Shown: one piece after another, positions 38,005 to 48,970 of the stretch
Layout of the letters: each line of letters begins with the position of its first letter
Numbering within the stretch: the first letter of the stretch is position 1
Assembly: GCF_030814225.1 (NCBI RefSeq)
Contig: NZ_JAUSUR010000001.1
Span: 1,178,001 to 1,242,000 of the forward strand
Direction: 5' to 3'
Origin: Breznakia pachnodae
GTDB taxonomy: Bacteria > Bacillota_I > Bacilli_A > Erysipelotrichales > Erysipelotrichaceae
Length of the DNA stretch: 64,000 nt
Program-made: the position numbers and the translations under genes
The notes under the pieces: generated by a model
The model's input: the letters and a program-made list of their open reading frames with translations, nothing else
Database searches by the model: none
Told to the model about the DNA's origin: nothing

Positions 38005-39846
38005 TTATCTAGATAAAACCAACAATGGCTTTGATGCATCTGCAAAATTTGCTGACACAGATTCATAGTCTGCTGTATTGGTAACAATTACCATTGTTTG
38101 GGTAGAAAAACCAGCATTCTTAATTTTATCAATATCAAATTCTACTAATGTTTGTCCTACTTCCACATAGTCTCCTTGTTTTACCTTTGCATCAAATCCT
38201 TCTCCATTCATTTCAACTGTATTCATACCAATGTGAATTAATACTTCTACTCCTGAATCAGATGTTAATCCAATCGCATGTTTTGTAGGAAATAGAACTG
38301 AAATAGTTCCTGAAAATGGCGCTACCACTTTTCCTTCACTAGGAAGAATTACAACTCCATCACCCATTGCTCCTGTTGCAAATGCTTCATCTTCTGCTTT
38401 GTCTAATGACATGACTTCACCTTTTACAGGTGTTAATATAGTACCTTCATCAATTGATAACTCATCGGATGAACTTTCAGTTTCTTTCTTTTCATATTTA
38501 AAACTTAATACAAATGTCAATATTGCCGTAATAACAACTGAGATAACAATTGCAATGATAATGTTATAGAAATATACCATTGTGTTATCACCAATGTATA
38601 AAGGTGCTGCAAATATACTTGCTGATCCTGTAGCAAATCTGTGTGTACCAGTTAATCCTGCGAATAACCCTCCGCAAGCTCCTCCAATCATCGCAGCTAT
38701 CAATGGATATTTCTTTGGTAAAACAACTCCATATAATGCTGGCTCTGTAATCCCAACATAAGCAGTAATACTTGATGAAGTAGCTAATTGTCTAGATGTT
38801 TTATCTTTTGCTCTAAGAGCAACTACTGCTGCTGCAGTTGCCACTGCCATGTTTGAACAAATATTACCTGGCCCCCATATTCCATCATATCCAAGGTTTG
38901 TCATCTGCACAACTCCTAATGGTGCTACTGCATTATGCAATCCAATCATTATCATTAATGGACATGTTAGTCCAATTAATAGTGGTGGTGCCCATGATGC
39001 ATTAGTACTTAACCACATAAAGAAGTCAGCTAAATATTGTCCTAAAATATATCCAAATGGTCCCAAAATTGAGAACGCTAATGTCCCCATTACCAAGAAC
39101 GTAATAAGTGGTAAGAATACCAGTTCAATTGCTGCAGGTATAATTTTATGTAAGAATTTTTCCACAAATGATTGTACTACAATAATCAAGATAATTGGGA
39201 TTACGGATGAACCATAACCTACTAATGTAAATGGAATTACATCAAAGAAGTTAACTGATTCCCCTGTTGCTACTAATGTGCTCCAGTTTGGATGCATCAT
39301 CATTGCCGCAACAGCAACTGCTAATATTGGATTACATTTCATTTTTTGTGCTGTCGTGTACGCCAACATCATTGGTAAGAAATAAAATACTCCATCTGCG
39401 AATATATTATTCAATAAGAAATATGTTTGTGAATCTGTAGAAATAACATTTGCTACTACTAAAATTGCCAGTACTGCCTTTACCATTCCCGCTCCTGATA
39501 GAGCTGGAATAATTGGCATGAATACTCCAGATATAAAATCAAATAAAGAACTTGCGCTAAATTTTTCTTTTTGACTATCGTCTTTTTCAGTTTTCACATC
39601 TACTAGTTTCTCAATTTCTTCAAAAACATCTGCTACATGTGGTCCAATTACAACTTGATAAGAACCTGAATTACTTATTACAGTAGATACACCTTCCTGT
39701 GCTAATAAAGCTTCTTTATCTGCATTGTTTTCATCTACTAATTTAAATCGTAATCTTGTTGCACAATGGTAAACACTAATTACGTTTTCCTTTCCCCCTA
39801 CTTTTTTAATAACATCCTGTGCTAGTTGTTCATATTTTTTACTCAT
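38005..39846 (-). CDS. PTS beta-glucoside IIBCA permease, full-length
   Basis: 613 residues with all three domains. IIB has Cys28 (VYHCATRLRF), IIC about 105-450, and a glucose-type IIA at about 475-613 with the two conserved histidines in KHAIGL and VLIHIGMNTVEM. It is the only intact IIBCA in the window and shows where the broken gene at 1..1500 should have its IIA. AGGAGGAG precedes the ATG. Its promoter (39949..39977) carries a catabolite-repression-like box, and an RpiR gene lies upstream. Confidence 0.94.
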   Translation of the reverse strand: MSKKYEQLAQDVIKKVGGKENVISVYHCATRLRFKLVDENNADKEALLAQEGVSTVISNSGSYQVVIGPHVADVFEEIEKLVDVKTEKDDSQKEKFSASSLFDFISGVFMPIIPALSGAGMVKAVLAILVVANVISTDSQTYFLLNNIFADGVFYFLPMMLAYTTAQKMKCNPILAVAVAAMMMHPNWSTLVATGESVNFFDVIPFTLVGYGSSVIPIILIIVVQSFVEKFLHKIIPAAIELVFLPLITFLVMGTLAFSILGPFGYILGQYLADFFMWLSTNASWAPPLLIGLTCPLMIMIGLHNAVAPLGVVQMTNLGYDGIWGPGNICSNMAVATAAAVVALRAKDKTSRQLATSSSITAYVGITEPALYGVVLPKKYPLIAAMIGGACGGLFAGLTGTHRFATGSASIFAAPLYIGDNTMVYFYNIIIAIVISVVITAILTFVLSFKYEKKETESSSDELSIDEGTILTPVKGEVMSLDKAEDEAFATGAMGDGVVILPSEGKVVAPFSGTISVLFPTKHAIGLTSDSGVEVLIHIGMNTVEMNGEGFDAKVKQGDYVEVGQTLVEFDIDKIKNAGFSTQTMVIVTNTADYESVSANFADASKPLLVLSR

Positions 39847-39948
39847 TTTCTCCTCCTAGCGTTTTCACACTTTGATAAAAGAACTCTTTGCATATCTAAA
39901 TTTTAATAATTGATCGATCATTTTATTTGCACTGTTCTTCACGACCTC

Positions 39949-39978
39949 AATCTAACATACAAAAAAAGCGCTTTCAAC
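39949..39978 (-). promoter_or_regulatory. Promoter with cre-like box of the IIBCA/GH1 operon
   Basis: TTGAAA (39977..39972), 17 bases, TAGATT (39954..39949). TGAAAGCGCTTTTT overlaps the -35 and matches the catabolite-response consensus except at its last two bases. The palindrome TTTTCGAAAA (39989..39998) just upstream, and TTCATATGAA further up, are possible RpiR operators. Confidence 0.6.
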
Positions 39979-40058
39979 GAAATCAAAGTTTTCGAAAAAA
40001 TGTTTCATGAATATATCCTTTTCGCATGATTCATATGAAAAAAAGTGAAATTTTTTAT

Positions 40059-40091
40059 AAAAAATCAGCATCTAATTTAAGATACTGATTT
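40059..40091 (-). terminator. Terminator of the RpiR gene
   Basis: AAATCAGTATCT pairs with AGATGCTGATTT (one G-U), then T-run on the minus strand, 9 bases after the RpiR stop. Confidence 0.8.
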
Positions 40092-40100
40092 AATTATTAT

Positions 40101-40994
40101 TTAAAAATCATCTTTCATTTCTTTCAATATTGCTGTTCGCTGTTGTTCTAATAATTTAGAGTTCTGGATTTTAAACAGACTATTTTCATTGTAGTTTCTC
40201 ACGAAATAACATGAGAATAAAACATTTAATATATAGGAAATTGATTCTTCTGTCGCAAAGTTTGATATCTTCGTATATAATCTCTCTTTTGAAGATATCG
40301 TTAATATGCAATCAATATTCTTTCTAATATAGTTTTCTCCTCCACTAGTAATCCCAATAATGGGAACATTATTTTTTAAAAGTAATTCTACATTACTAAT
40401 CGGTTCAGCTAAATTATTACTTCCTGAATAAGAAATAATAATTGCACAATCATCCCTACCAAGAGTATGTGAAATAATACCAGTTTCTCCTGAGCGAGCT
40501 ATATCAACAACTTTGCCAATCGTTATTAATTTCCTTCTAAACAGCTCTCCTAAATAAATATTAGGACTAAGCCCAAAGATAACAATACGTTTTGCTTTCA
40601 ACAAATAGTTAACAGCTTGATTCATATTATCAACATCCATGAGGTCAGCCGTATCTTTGATACTCTCTATTTGTAACTGCTTCATCTTTTCAATAATATC
40701 TTCTGTCGTATCACTTCCTTTAAATGGGTAATTTACGTCAATGTCGCCCTGATGTGATTCCTGATATTTTATTTCAGCAATAAAAGCTTTCATAAAATCT
40801 TTCCAACCATCAAAACCCAAAGTTTTCGCAAACCTTACTACTGTTGCATTGGAAGTAAATGTCTGCTTTGCAATTTCACTAATTGTGTAATTATATAAAT
40901 TTGACTGTTCTTGTAATACAAACTGACCAATTGCCTGACGAGCATCCTGGTGACTCATCATTACTTCTTCTATTCTCTGAAATAAAAACATCAT
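40101..40994 (-). CDS. RpiR/MurR-family transcriptional regulator
   Basis: 297 residues. N-terminal RpiR HTH (AIGQFVLQEQSNLYNYTISE, TSNATVVRFAKTLGFDGWKD) and a SIS domain (about 125-260: KRIVIFGLSPNIYLGELFRR, IISYSGSNNLAEPI). AAGGAG precedes either of two adjacent ATGs (40994 or 40991). It lies between a MATE exporter gene (19 bases upstream) and the IIBCA/GH1 operon, which it most likely controls in response to a phosphosugar. Confidence 0.92.
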   Translation of the reverse strand: MMFLFQRIEEVMMSHQDARQAIGQFVLQEQSNLYNYTISEIAKQTFTSNATVVRFAKTLGFDGWKDFMKAFIAEIKYQESHQGDIDVNYPFKGSDTTEDIIEKMKQLQIESIKDTADLMDVDNMNQAVNYLLKAKRIVIFGLSPNIYLGELFRRKLITIGKVVDIARSGETGIISHTLGRDDCAIIISYSGSNNLAEPISNVELLLKNNVPIIGITSGGENYIRKNIDCILTISSKERLYTKISNFATEESISYILNVLFSCYFVRNYNENSLFKIQNSKLLEQQRTAILKEMKDDF

Positions 40995-41013
40995 TATCTC
41001 CTTTCAAAATTTA

Positions 41014-42336
41014 TTAAATAACTCGATATTCCATCCATTGACCACTTCGATAGCGAACTTGAAATATAATAGAACGTGCTAACCAGTCCATTCCCATTGC
41101 CATCCATACACCAATGACACCTAAATCAAGAACAATTCCAAATAGATATGCACTTCCCAAACGAAAAATAAGCATTGATATAATTCCCGCGTACATTGTG
41201 ACTTTCACATCTCCAGTTGCTCGAAGTGCATTTGATAACAAGAACGACGATGGATGCAGAAGGAAACATAATACATTATGAATGACTACTAATATATAGG
41301 TTAACTCACTTACTTGTGGTGATAAATCATAAAGTTGCAGCAACAATGGTAACGCTAAAAATACAATAACATTTAAAATAAAGGTAGCAATGTAGGATAT
41401 TTTCATCATTTTCTTAATATAGTATTGTGCCTGCTCATATTCATTCGCACCAATACACTGACCTACTACTGTTATAATCGCCAGATTCATAGCATTAATT
41501 ACAATTGGCACAATTTGATCAATGCTGTTGGCTACTCCATTGGCAGCAATATGCGTTGTACCAAACAAAGCCACAATACTTGTTACCAATACCTTACCTA
41601 AATGAAATAAGCCATTTTCTATTCCATTTGGTAGTGCAACCTTGAGTATTCTTTTTACCATTTGTGAATGATAGTTTTTTATATCATTCCATTTTAGTTT
41701 AATTGCATCTTGATGAAATGCTAGAGTAAACATCATTATCCCCGCAAACACTCTAGATAGTAAAGTAGGTATTGCAACACCGGCCACTCCTGCATCGAAA
41801 ACAAATATTCCAATTGCATTTCCAACAATATTAATTAGATTCACCCCAAGCGACACATACATGGTTACCTTGGTCAAACCCAAAGATCGATATAATGCTG
41901 CTGATGCATTGTACAATCCTAAAAATGGTAGCGAAAGTAAACAGATGATAAAATAAGTAACCGCTGCTTTCATTACATCGTACTCTACAGAACCAAATAA
42001 TAATCGAAGTAATGCATTATGAAACACTAAACACAAAATCATTGTAACAGTAGAAAAGATAACTAATATTCCAATTAATTGTCCTGCTGCCAAACTAGCA
42101 TTATCATCGTCTTTATTTCCAAGATACTGTGATACTACAACTGCTCCACCTGTTGCAATCGCTGCTAATACATACATAATTAAATTGTTAATCATATCTA
42201 CTAACGATACTCCAGAAATTGCTGCTTCTCCCGCATATGAAATCATAATTGTATCTGCCATACCTACAAGCATCATTAATATCTGCTCAATAATTAATGG
42301 TATAATTAATCGTTTTAAATCTTTATTACTAAAAAT
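41014..42336 (-). CDS. MATE-family multidrug exporter, probable AUU start
   Basis: The first ATG (42276) would start at MMLVGMADTIMISYAGEAAI, inside the first membrane helix. In-frame codons upstream encode SNKDLKRLIIPLIIEQIL, exactly the missing MATE N-terminus. The only possible starts there are ATT codons at 42336 or 42339, behind GGGGGAG (42348..42342); no ATG, GTG or TTG is available. From 42336 the protein would have about 440 residues, normal for MATE. A promoter TTGAAA-16-TAATAG lies at 42404..42377. The exporter uses an ion gradient to expel toxic compounds; it precedes the RpiR gene by 19 bases. Confidence 0.8.
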   Translation of the reverse strand: MFSNKDLKRLIIPLIIEQILMMLVGMADTIMISYAGEAAISGVSLVDMINNLIMYVLAAIATGGAVVVSQYLGNKDDDNASLAAGQLIGILVIFSTVTMILCLVFHNALLRLLFGSVEYDVMKAAVTYFIICLLSLPFLGLYNASAALYRSLGLTKVTMYVSLGVNLINIVGNAIGIFVFDAGVAGVAIPTLLSRVFAGIMMFTLAFHQDAIKLKWNDIKNYHSQMVKRILKVALPNGIENGLFHLGKVLVTSIVALFGTTHIAANGVANSIDQIVPIVINAMNLAIITVVGQCIGANEYEQAQYYIKKMMKISYIATFILNVIVFLALPLLLQLYDLSPQVSELTYILVVIHNVLCFLLHPSSFLLSNALRATGDVKVTMYAGIISMLIFRLGSAYLFGIVLDLGVIGVWMAMGMDWLARSIIFQVRYRSGQWMEYRVI

Positions 42337-42434
42337 AATAACTCCCCCTTAGCTTTATTTCATCATAATATTGATTCTATTAACTGTCTAATACCTGTTT
42401 TCAATGAACTATCATACTTTCGAGGCATTGTTTT

Positions 42435-42459
42435 AAAAAATCAGTATTTTACTACTGAT
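42435..42459 (-). terminator. Terminator of the MFS-ended PTS operon
   Basis: ATCAGTA, loop GTAAAA, TACTGAT, then T-run on the minus strand. About 95 bases after the MFS stop. Confidence 0.75.
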
Positions 42460-42554
42460 ATAAATATTTAGCAATATAGTTAAGTAAATAATAATTATTT
42501 AAATTCTTATACTTTATCAAAAATTCCCTTCAATTATTTTGTATTCATATTATT

Positions 42555-43736
42555 CTATTCTTTCAGAATATATGAATCCTTTATGCATATTTTCTTTATT
42601 CTCTTTCTAAAAATAACAAACAAAACCAATGAAATAACTGGTAAACATGCCATTATTCGAAACATAGCAGAATATCCAAATAATTCAACCATTTGTCCAG
42701 ATAATATTGGACTAATTAAATACCCAATATCCGTGCCATAATAACTAGTTGCACTTGCTGAACCACTTCTATTTCTAGGTACACTTTTAATACATAATGC
42801 TTGTATCAATGGTTGACAAGATCCATAACCAATTGCTGAAAAAACAGAGGCAATTAAAAACATTATTAGATTAGTAGAAAAACTAATCAGTAATACAGAA
42901 AATGAAAAGCATATAATCGCAAATGGTAATACTCTATATTCACCAAATCTCTTTGAACATATACCAAGACTTGGTTTAGAAATAATTAATGCAATTGCAT
43001 TTACTGTAAAAAACATTCCGATATTCGCAACATTTATTGCATCAGCATAAAGAGTTAAAAATGAACTAATGCTATTATATGTAGCTGCTAAAAAAATCAT
43101 AATTATTGCTGGCACAAGTGCTTCTTTAGCAACTATTTTGTCTAAAGAAATTTTCATTTTATCTTGTTTATTATGAATAGTAGTATTCGTCTTTAAAGTC
43201 AAAGTGAAAATAAACGCAATTATCATAATAACCATTCCAATAAAAAAAGTCTGATTATATCCAATCGTATTAGATAAGTATAGTCCAATTGATGGGCCTA
43301 CAGCACCAGCAATAGCTTGTACCATTCCATAATAAGTTATTGCCCTTGTCAAATCTTCTTTTCCCACTATATCTGTAATTATTCCTAGACTAGCAATAAC
43401 TGTAAAGGCCATACCACAACCATGTAACAATCTGAAGATGAAAAGAAATATAATGTTATAGGAAAATGAATATCCCAAGAATGCAATACATAGTATAAAA
43501 ATGGAGCCTGCTAAAATATACTTTTTATTATAATAATCAACTGCAGGTCCTGAAATTGGTTTCAATAGTAAAGAAGATATTGTAAAGCTACTTGTTATAA
43601 ATCCTACAATTACTGGAGAAGCACCTAACTGATCTACATAGCGAGGCAGTAGTGTATTTAACATAAATTGCCCTATACTCATTATAAATCCAACAATACA
43701 TATGTTAATGAATACTCTATTTAATGATTTTGTCAC
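42555..43736 (-). CDS. MFS transporter
   Basis: 393 residues with twelve membrane segments. Motif A-like PISGPAVDYYNKKYILAG between helices 2 and 3, FIFRLLHGCGMAFTV in helix 4. The subfamily resembles small drug or sugar exporters. It ends the operon that starts with the antiterminator at 48739, after the GH1 gene, from which a 14-bp perfect hairpin separates it. A role in exporting an unused aglycone or deacetylated product is a guess. Confidence 0.88.
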   Translation of the reverse strand: MTKSLNRVFINICIVGFIMSIGQFMLNTLLPRYVDQLGASPVIVGFITSSFTISSLLLKPISGPAVDYYNKKYILAGSIFILCIAFLGYSFSYNIIFLFIFRLLHGCGMAFTVIASLGIITDIVGKEDLTRAITYYGMVQAIAGAVGPSIGLYLSNTIGYNQTFFIGMVIMIIAFIFTLTLKTNTTIHNKQDKMKISLDKIVAKEALVPAIIMIFLAATYNSISSFLTLYADAINVANIGMFFTVNAIALIISKPSLGICSKRFGEYRVLPFAIICFSFSVLLISFSTNLIMFLIASVFSAIGYGSCQPLIQALCIKSVPRNRSGSASATSYYGTDIGYLISPILSGQMVELFGYSAMFRIMACLPVISLVLFVIFRKRIKKICIKDSYILKE

Positions 43737-43755
43737 ACTTCCTCCTTCTTGATAT

Positions 43756-43791
43756 GAAAATCAATTTAATAGTACTCTTAAATTGATTTTC
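43756..43791 (-). other. Perfect 14-bp intercistronic hairpin
   Basis: GAAAATCAATTTAA and TTAAATTGATTTTC around an 8-base loop between the GH1 and MFS genes. It has no U-run beyond the stem, so RNA processing or 3' stabilisation of the upstream mRNA is more likely than termination. Confidence 0.6.
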
Positions 43792-43827
43792 TATTATCTA
43801 GTACTGTTGATTATAGTTTCCAAGTTA

Positions 43828-45312
<1,485 letters not shown>

Positions 45313-46107
45313 TTACCTCCTTCTTAAATCTTTATGTCCAATTAATTCAATATTATGTTGTTTTATCCATTCTTTTATTTTGTCTGAGCAAAGTGCTTCT
45401 GTATCACACATCCTCACTCCATTAAAACTACTTGTCTTCATAATTTCAGCATCTACAAAACCAGGATGAAAAACTAACATAACATACTCTTTATCTAGTA
45501 CTTTCTCTAATTCCTTAATAATATAGCTCGCAACATTTATTTCAAATTGTGCAATGGGATTATTATTTTTAAAAATATCCATTGTATAATCACTTGCTGG
45601 TGGGCAATATAAACTATATTCATTATTCTTATCTCGTGGATTAAAGTATAAAATACTATGCTTTGTTGCAATATCCTCAAGTACTTTCTCAAAAGTTATT
45701 GATGGAATAGCATGTCCTTCCAAGTAGTCTGGTTTTTTTCCTCTAATTTTAATAAATCGATTAAGCTGCGCTTCTACTTCTATACTTATTTCGTCATAAT
45801 ATGGAAGTACATCGCTTTGTTTCTTTTGCAAATCTCTATAGTATTTACTTGTGTTGAAATTACCATTTTCATCAACCAAATGTGGAATTTTTTTAGGATC
45901 TGAGATTGGTTTTCCAATTGTTATATTTGTATGTTGACCAATATTTATATGACCATACTTTTCAATAATTTTTATTCCTCGTTCTGCTGCTTTCATATTG
46001 GGCATACATCCAGTTGAAGTAAGAATACCGTCTCTTGCAACTTTTTCAATACCTGCATTTACTCCGTCGCTCCACCCTAAATCATCACCTCTTATTATTA
46101 ATTTCAT
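45313..46107 (-). CDS. chbG: ChbG/YdjC-family carbohydrate deacetylase
   Basis: 264 residues. Metal site: Asp pair in IIRGDDLGW, His in NIGQHTNI, His in YLEGHAIPS, and the distal FHPGFVD. In E. coli ChbG removes one N-acetyl group from chitobiose-6-phosphate so that a phospho-glycosidase can act. Its place between a beta-glucoside IIBC and a GH1 enzyme suggests an N-acetylated beta-disaccharide as substrate. The start has AGGTG upstream. Confidence 0.9.
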   Translation of the reverse strand: MKLIIRGDDLGWSDGVNAGIEKVARDGILTSTGCMPNMKAAERGIKIIEKYGHINIGQHTNITIGKPISDPKKIPHLVDENGNFNTSKYYRDLQKKQSDVLPYYDEISIEVEAQLNRFIKIRGKKPDYLEGHAIPSITFEKVLEDIATKHSILYFNPRDKNNEYSLYCPPASDYTMDIFKNNNPIAQFEINVASYIIKELEKVLDKEYVMLVFHPGFVDAEIMKTSSFNGVRMCDTEALCSDKIKEWIKQHNIELIGHKDLRRR

Positions 46108-46130
46108 TTTTACACCTCATTATTATTAAA

Positions 46131-46180
46131 GGAATGGTAAGACATAGTTTATCGTTATATAAATATGCCTTACCATTTCC
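46131..46180 (-). other. Long intercistronic hairpin
   Basis: GGAAATGGTAAGGCATA pairs with TATGTCTTACCATTCC (one bulge, one G-U) around a 17-base loop, between the IIBC and ChbG genes. A U-run is lacking. It is the same kind of element as at 43756..43791 and 50503..50541. Confidence 0.6.
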
Positions 46181-46206
46181 AAATATATATACTTCGAATC
46201 TATCAA

Positions 46207-47793
46207 TTAGTCTTTTTGTGGATCTTTCCCCAACAAGAAGTATGCTAATACAAAAGATAAACCAAAAGCAATCAGTTGACCAATACACCAAAGGATTGTA
46301 TTGCTAAATCCTGCTTCTGACATTGTTAGAGTTATTTGAAGAATTCCATTAACCCCTCTACCATAGGTTATAACATTAGTTGCCATTAAAAATATACCTG
46401 CAACTCCACCTCCAATGATTGCTGATAGAAAAGCTTTTTTGAATGGCATAGCCACTGTATAAATAGCTGGTTCAGTTACTCCCATTAATGCAGTAACACC
46501 TGCGGATAACGAAGCACTTTTTAAGTTCTTATTTCTTGTTCTCAAGAATATAGCAAGTGACACTCCAACTAATGCAAACATTGAAGCCGACACAGGTGCT
46601 GCAGTTACATCAAAACCTTGTTCTAAGAATAACTGCATTGTTACTGGTCCAATACCATAATGAAGTCCTGCTAATACGATAATCTGCCATACACCTCCAA
46701 ATATAATTCCTGCAAATACTGGAACAGATTCTAAAACCCAAAGGATTAAACTAGCTAACCAAGTAGAAATTTCAGTAATAACTGGTCCTACTACCATTAG
46801 AGTTAATGGTGCTGTAATAATAATTGTGATAAACGGTACTACGATTAATTTTAATAAATCCGGAGTAATCTTTGTCATAAATTTTTCAATTTTTGATGCT
46901 ATCCAACTAGCAAATATAATTGGTAAAACTGATGCTGTATAACTACGCAGTAGTACAGGGATTCCTAAAAAGGTAAGTTCTGTTCCTTCTGAAAAGGCAG
47001 TAATTAGAGAAGGATATATTAACGCACCTCCAATAATTGCGGTAATCATTGGATTACAATTAAATATTTTTGCCGCATTAAATCCAATAATTACTGGGAA
47101 GAAATAAAACAATGAATCTGAAATGGCTTGTAAGACTATATATGTACCACTTGTATTATCTACCCATCCCAATACTACACAAAATGATAAAACTCCTTTT
47201 ATTAATCCTGTTGCAATTAATACACCAACAACTGGAGCCATACTACCAACAATAACTTGAATAATTCTATTCAATCCTTTGGCCTTTGGTTTATTCTCAT
47301 CTAGATTTTCATCTATCGTACCAGATTGTTTAAAACCACCTACTTGACAAAAAGCTTCATAAACATCTCCAACATTTGATCCAATAATTATTTGCAATTG
47401 TCCATTGGCCCATTGACTTCCCATTGTTCCATCCAAAGAATCTAGTTTCTCTTTATCTACTTTATTTTGATCTTTAATTTCTAATCGTAATCTAGTAATG
47501 CAATGCATTACAGAAGAAATGTTATCTTTCCCACCAACAAAATCGATTATTTTGCTAGCTAGTTCATTATAATTTTTAGCCATATTTTTTTTCTCCTTAT
47601 CGCTTATGGTTTTATATGAAATAGTAACCTTGCCTCTAGACATTTCTACGTGACTTATGGTTTCTATTCCTTTGATTTCAGATAAATCTACTAAACCCAT
47701 ATCCTTTATAAAGAAATATTGAAAATTCCCCTTTCTAATCATTTTCGTAATATTTGATTCTCCCCCTAAGTACTCCATTATTTTTTTATCCAT
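46207..47793 (-). CDS. PTS beta-glucoside IIBC permease with an extra degenerate IIB domain
   Basis: 528 residues from 47793 (AGGAGG upstream) or about 458 from an internal ATG at 47583 (AAGGAG, 9 bases). Residues 1-70 align with the following IIB domain (EYLGGESNITKMIRKGNF against DFVGGKDNISSVMHCITR), but the phospho-acceptor Cys is replaced by Lys. The regular IIB carries Cys98 (MHCITRLRL), and IIC fills the rest. There is no IIA domain, so it must borrow one. Two good start sites in one frame could give a long form with a regulatory pseudo-IIB and a short normal form. The gene lies behind the antiterminator at 47921 and an attenuator. Confidence 0.88.
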   Translation of the reverse strand: MDKKIMEYLGGESNITKMIRKGNFQYFFIKDMGLVDLSEIKGIETISHVEMSRGKVTISYKTISDKEKKNMAKNYNELASKIIDFVGGKDNISSVMHCITRLRLEIKDQNKVDKEKLDSLDGTMGSQWANGQLQIIIGSNVGDVYEAFCQVGGFKQSGTIDENLDENKPKAKGLNRIIQVIVGSMAPVVGVLIATGLIKGVLSFCVVLGWVDNTSGTYIVLQAISDSLFYFFPVIIGFNAAKIFNCNPMITAIIGGALIYPSLITAFSEGTELTFLGIPVLLRSYTASVLPIIFASWIASKIEKFMTKITPDLLKLIVVPFITIIITAPLTLMVVGPVITEISTWLASLILWVLESVPVFAGIIFGGVWQIIVLAGLHYGIGPVTMQLFLEQGFDVTAAPVSASMFALVGVSLAIFLRTRNKNLKSASLSAGVTALMGVTEPAIYTVAMPFKKAFLSAIIGGGVAGIFLMATNVITYGRGVNGILQITLTMSEAGFSNTILWCIGQLIAFGLSFVLAYFLLGKDPQKD

Positions 47794-47846
47794 AGTAGAT
47801 CCTCCTTTTTTATAAATCTAGTGAATATATAATAGTAATTACAAAT

Positions 47847-47894
47847 TAAAATCCAGAGCATCTAAAAAAGAAAACTTTTTTAAACACTCTGGAT
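47847..47894 (-). terminator. Intercistronic terminator between antiterminator and permease
   Basis: ATCCAGAG/CTCTGGAT outer stem and TAAAAAAG/CTTTTTTA inner stem with loop TTTT, then TTTTAATTT on the minus strand. It overlaps the RAT-like element at 47891..47920, as in the two-attenuator layout of the E. coli bgl operon. Confidence 0.75.
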
Positions 47895-47920
47895 ATCGTA
47901 TCTATTTAGATTAACGCTCC
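47891..47920 (-). promoter_or_regulatory. RAT-like antiterminator element, intercistronic
   Basis: GGAGCGTTAATCTAAATAGA followed by TACGATATCC, directly after the antiterminator stop. ATCT/AGAT and GGA/TCC pairing give a RAT-like two-stem shape. The sequence is far from the LicT consensus, so this is tentative. Confidence 0.4.
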
Positions 47921-48739
47921 TTATTGTTTAATTCGATTAATGTGTAACATTAAATATAGAATTTCATCATCATTGCACTTCCAACCCCATGTACCTTCAA
48001 GATAACTTGCAACCTCATTTGCACAGCGCTGTATTTCTGGATATTCTTTAGCAAGTGTTGCCAACATCATTCTATTTTTTACTTCTGCATGTTTATCAGT
48101 AGATAAACGCTGAATTAAATATCTTAGATGTGCTATAAATCTTGAGTATTCATATGTCTGATTATCAATTTGAATATTTAAACATTTTTTTACAATACCT
48201 TCTATTTCATCTAATATCTTTGTTGTTTTCATTACTGCATTGATATCATCAACATTTGACTCTGCATTAATCAAATGTAACGCAATATTGATTGCTTCAT
48301 TTTCTGGTAGCGTAATATTTGCTCTTTCTTTCAAAATAATCAAAGCCTTATCACCAATCTTTACCTCGTTGGGATAGAAGTGGCGAATATCATAAGCAAT
48401 TGCATTTGTCAGATTCATTCCTTTTCTCAGTCTTTCAACTGCAAAGTTTAAATGATCTGCTAATGTAAATGGCAAACTTGGATTTAAATTGGATCCCAGT
48501 TCCATCTCTGCCATTTCTACTATTTCCGCACTTGCAATAATAATTGGTTGAGGTAATGTTCCAATAACACCAAAATATCGAGAATTAACATCATAAAATG
48601 TTCGTTCTATTTTACTTAAATCTGTTAGTTCATATGGAACCGGTGGAAATCCTATACCTTTACCTATTACTACTATTTCTTCACCATTAGAATCCAAGGC
48701 AATTGCAGCTGATGTATTAATTTTTCTAATAATTTTCAC
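47921..48739 (-). CDS. BglG-family transcription antiterminator
   Basis: 272 residues. CAT RNA-binding domain (MKIIRKINTSAAIALDSNGE, GKGIGF), PRD1 (LADHLNFAVERL, ALHLINAES) and PRD2 (AHLRYLIQRL, LMLHINRIK). AAAGGAGGTAA precedes the start. It heads an operon with the double-IIB permease, ChbG, GH1 and MFS genes, and would read through the attenuators on either side of its own gene when substrate is present. Confidence 0.93.
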   Translation of the reverse strand: MKIIRKINTSAAIALDSNGEEIVVIGKGIGFPPVPYELTDLSKIERTFYDVNSRYFGVIGTLPQPIIIASAEIVEMAEMELGSNLNPSLPFTLADHLNFAVERLRKGMNLTNAIAYDIRHFYPNEVKIGDKALIILKERANITLPENEAINIALHLINAESNVDDINAVMKTTKILDEIEGIVKKCLNIQIDNQTYEYSRFIAHLRYLIQRLSTDKHAEVKNRMMLATLAKEYPEIQRCANEVASYLEGTWGWKCNDDEILYLMLHINRIKQ

Positions 48740-48757
48740 TGAAGTTACCTCCTTTAC

Positions 48758-48816
48758 AAAAAAATCCTCAAATGCATACTAATACCATTAAGATATATAA
48801 GTAGCGCTTCCGAGGA
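48758..48816 (-). terminator. Leader attenuator of the antiterminator/ChbG operon
   Basis: TCCTC (48816..48812) pairs with GAGGA (48769..48765), with further A-U/G-U pairing inside. T7 follows (48764..48758), just before the ribosome site. Confidence 0.6.
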
Positions 48817-48854
48817 ATATCACCTAGTTGATATGTTATGTCAAGTAATCGCCC
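48816..48854 (-). promoter_or_regulatory. RAT-like element in the leader
   Basis: GGGCGATTACTTGA...TCAACTAGGTGATATTCC with TTGA/TCAA pairing. The 5' GGGCG-TTA and 3' GATAT(T)CC parts resemble the intercistronic copy at 47891..47920. Tentative target of the adjacent antiterminator. Confidence 0.4.
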
Positions 48855-48881
48855 TATTAAGGTAACGAACTTTACATACAA

Positions 48882-48910
48882 ATAATATCACTACATTTTA
48901 TTTTTTGCAA
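48882..48910 (-). promoter_or_regulatory. Promoter of the antiterminator/ChbG operon
   Basis: TTGCAA (48910..48905), 17 bases, TATTAT (48887..48882) on the minus strand, upstream of the RAT-like leader. Confidence 0.7.
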
Positions 48911-48970
48911 CCCCTTTCAGTTTATTCACAATTGGGTTATGAACATAATAATTTGAAATAATAAGTTTGT

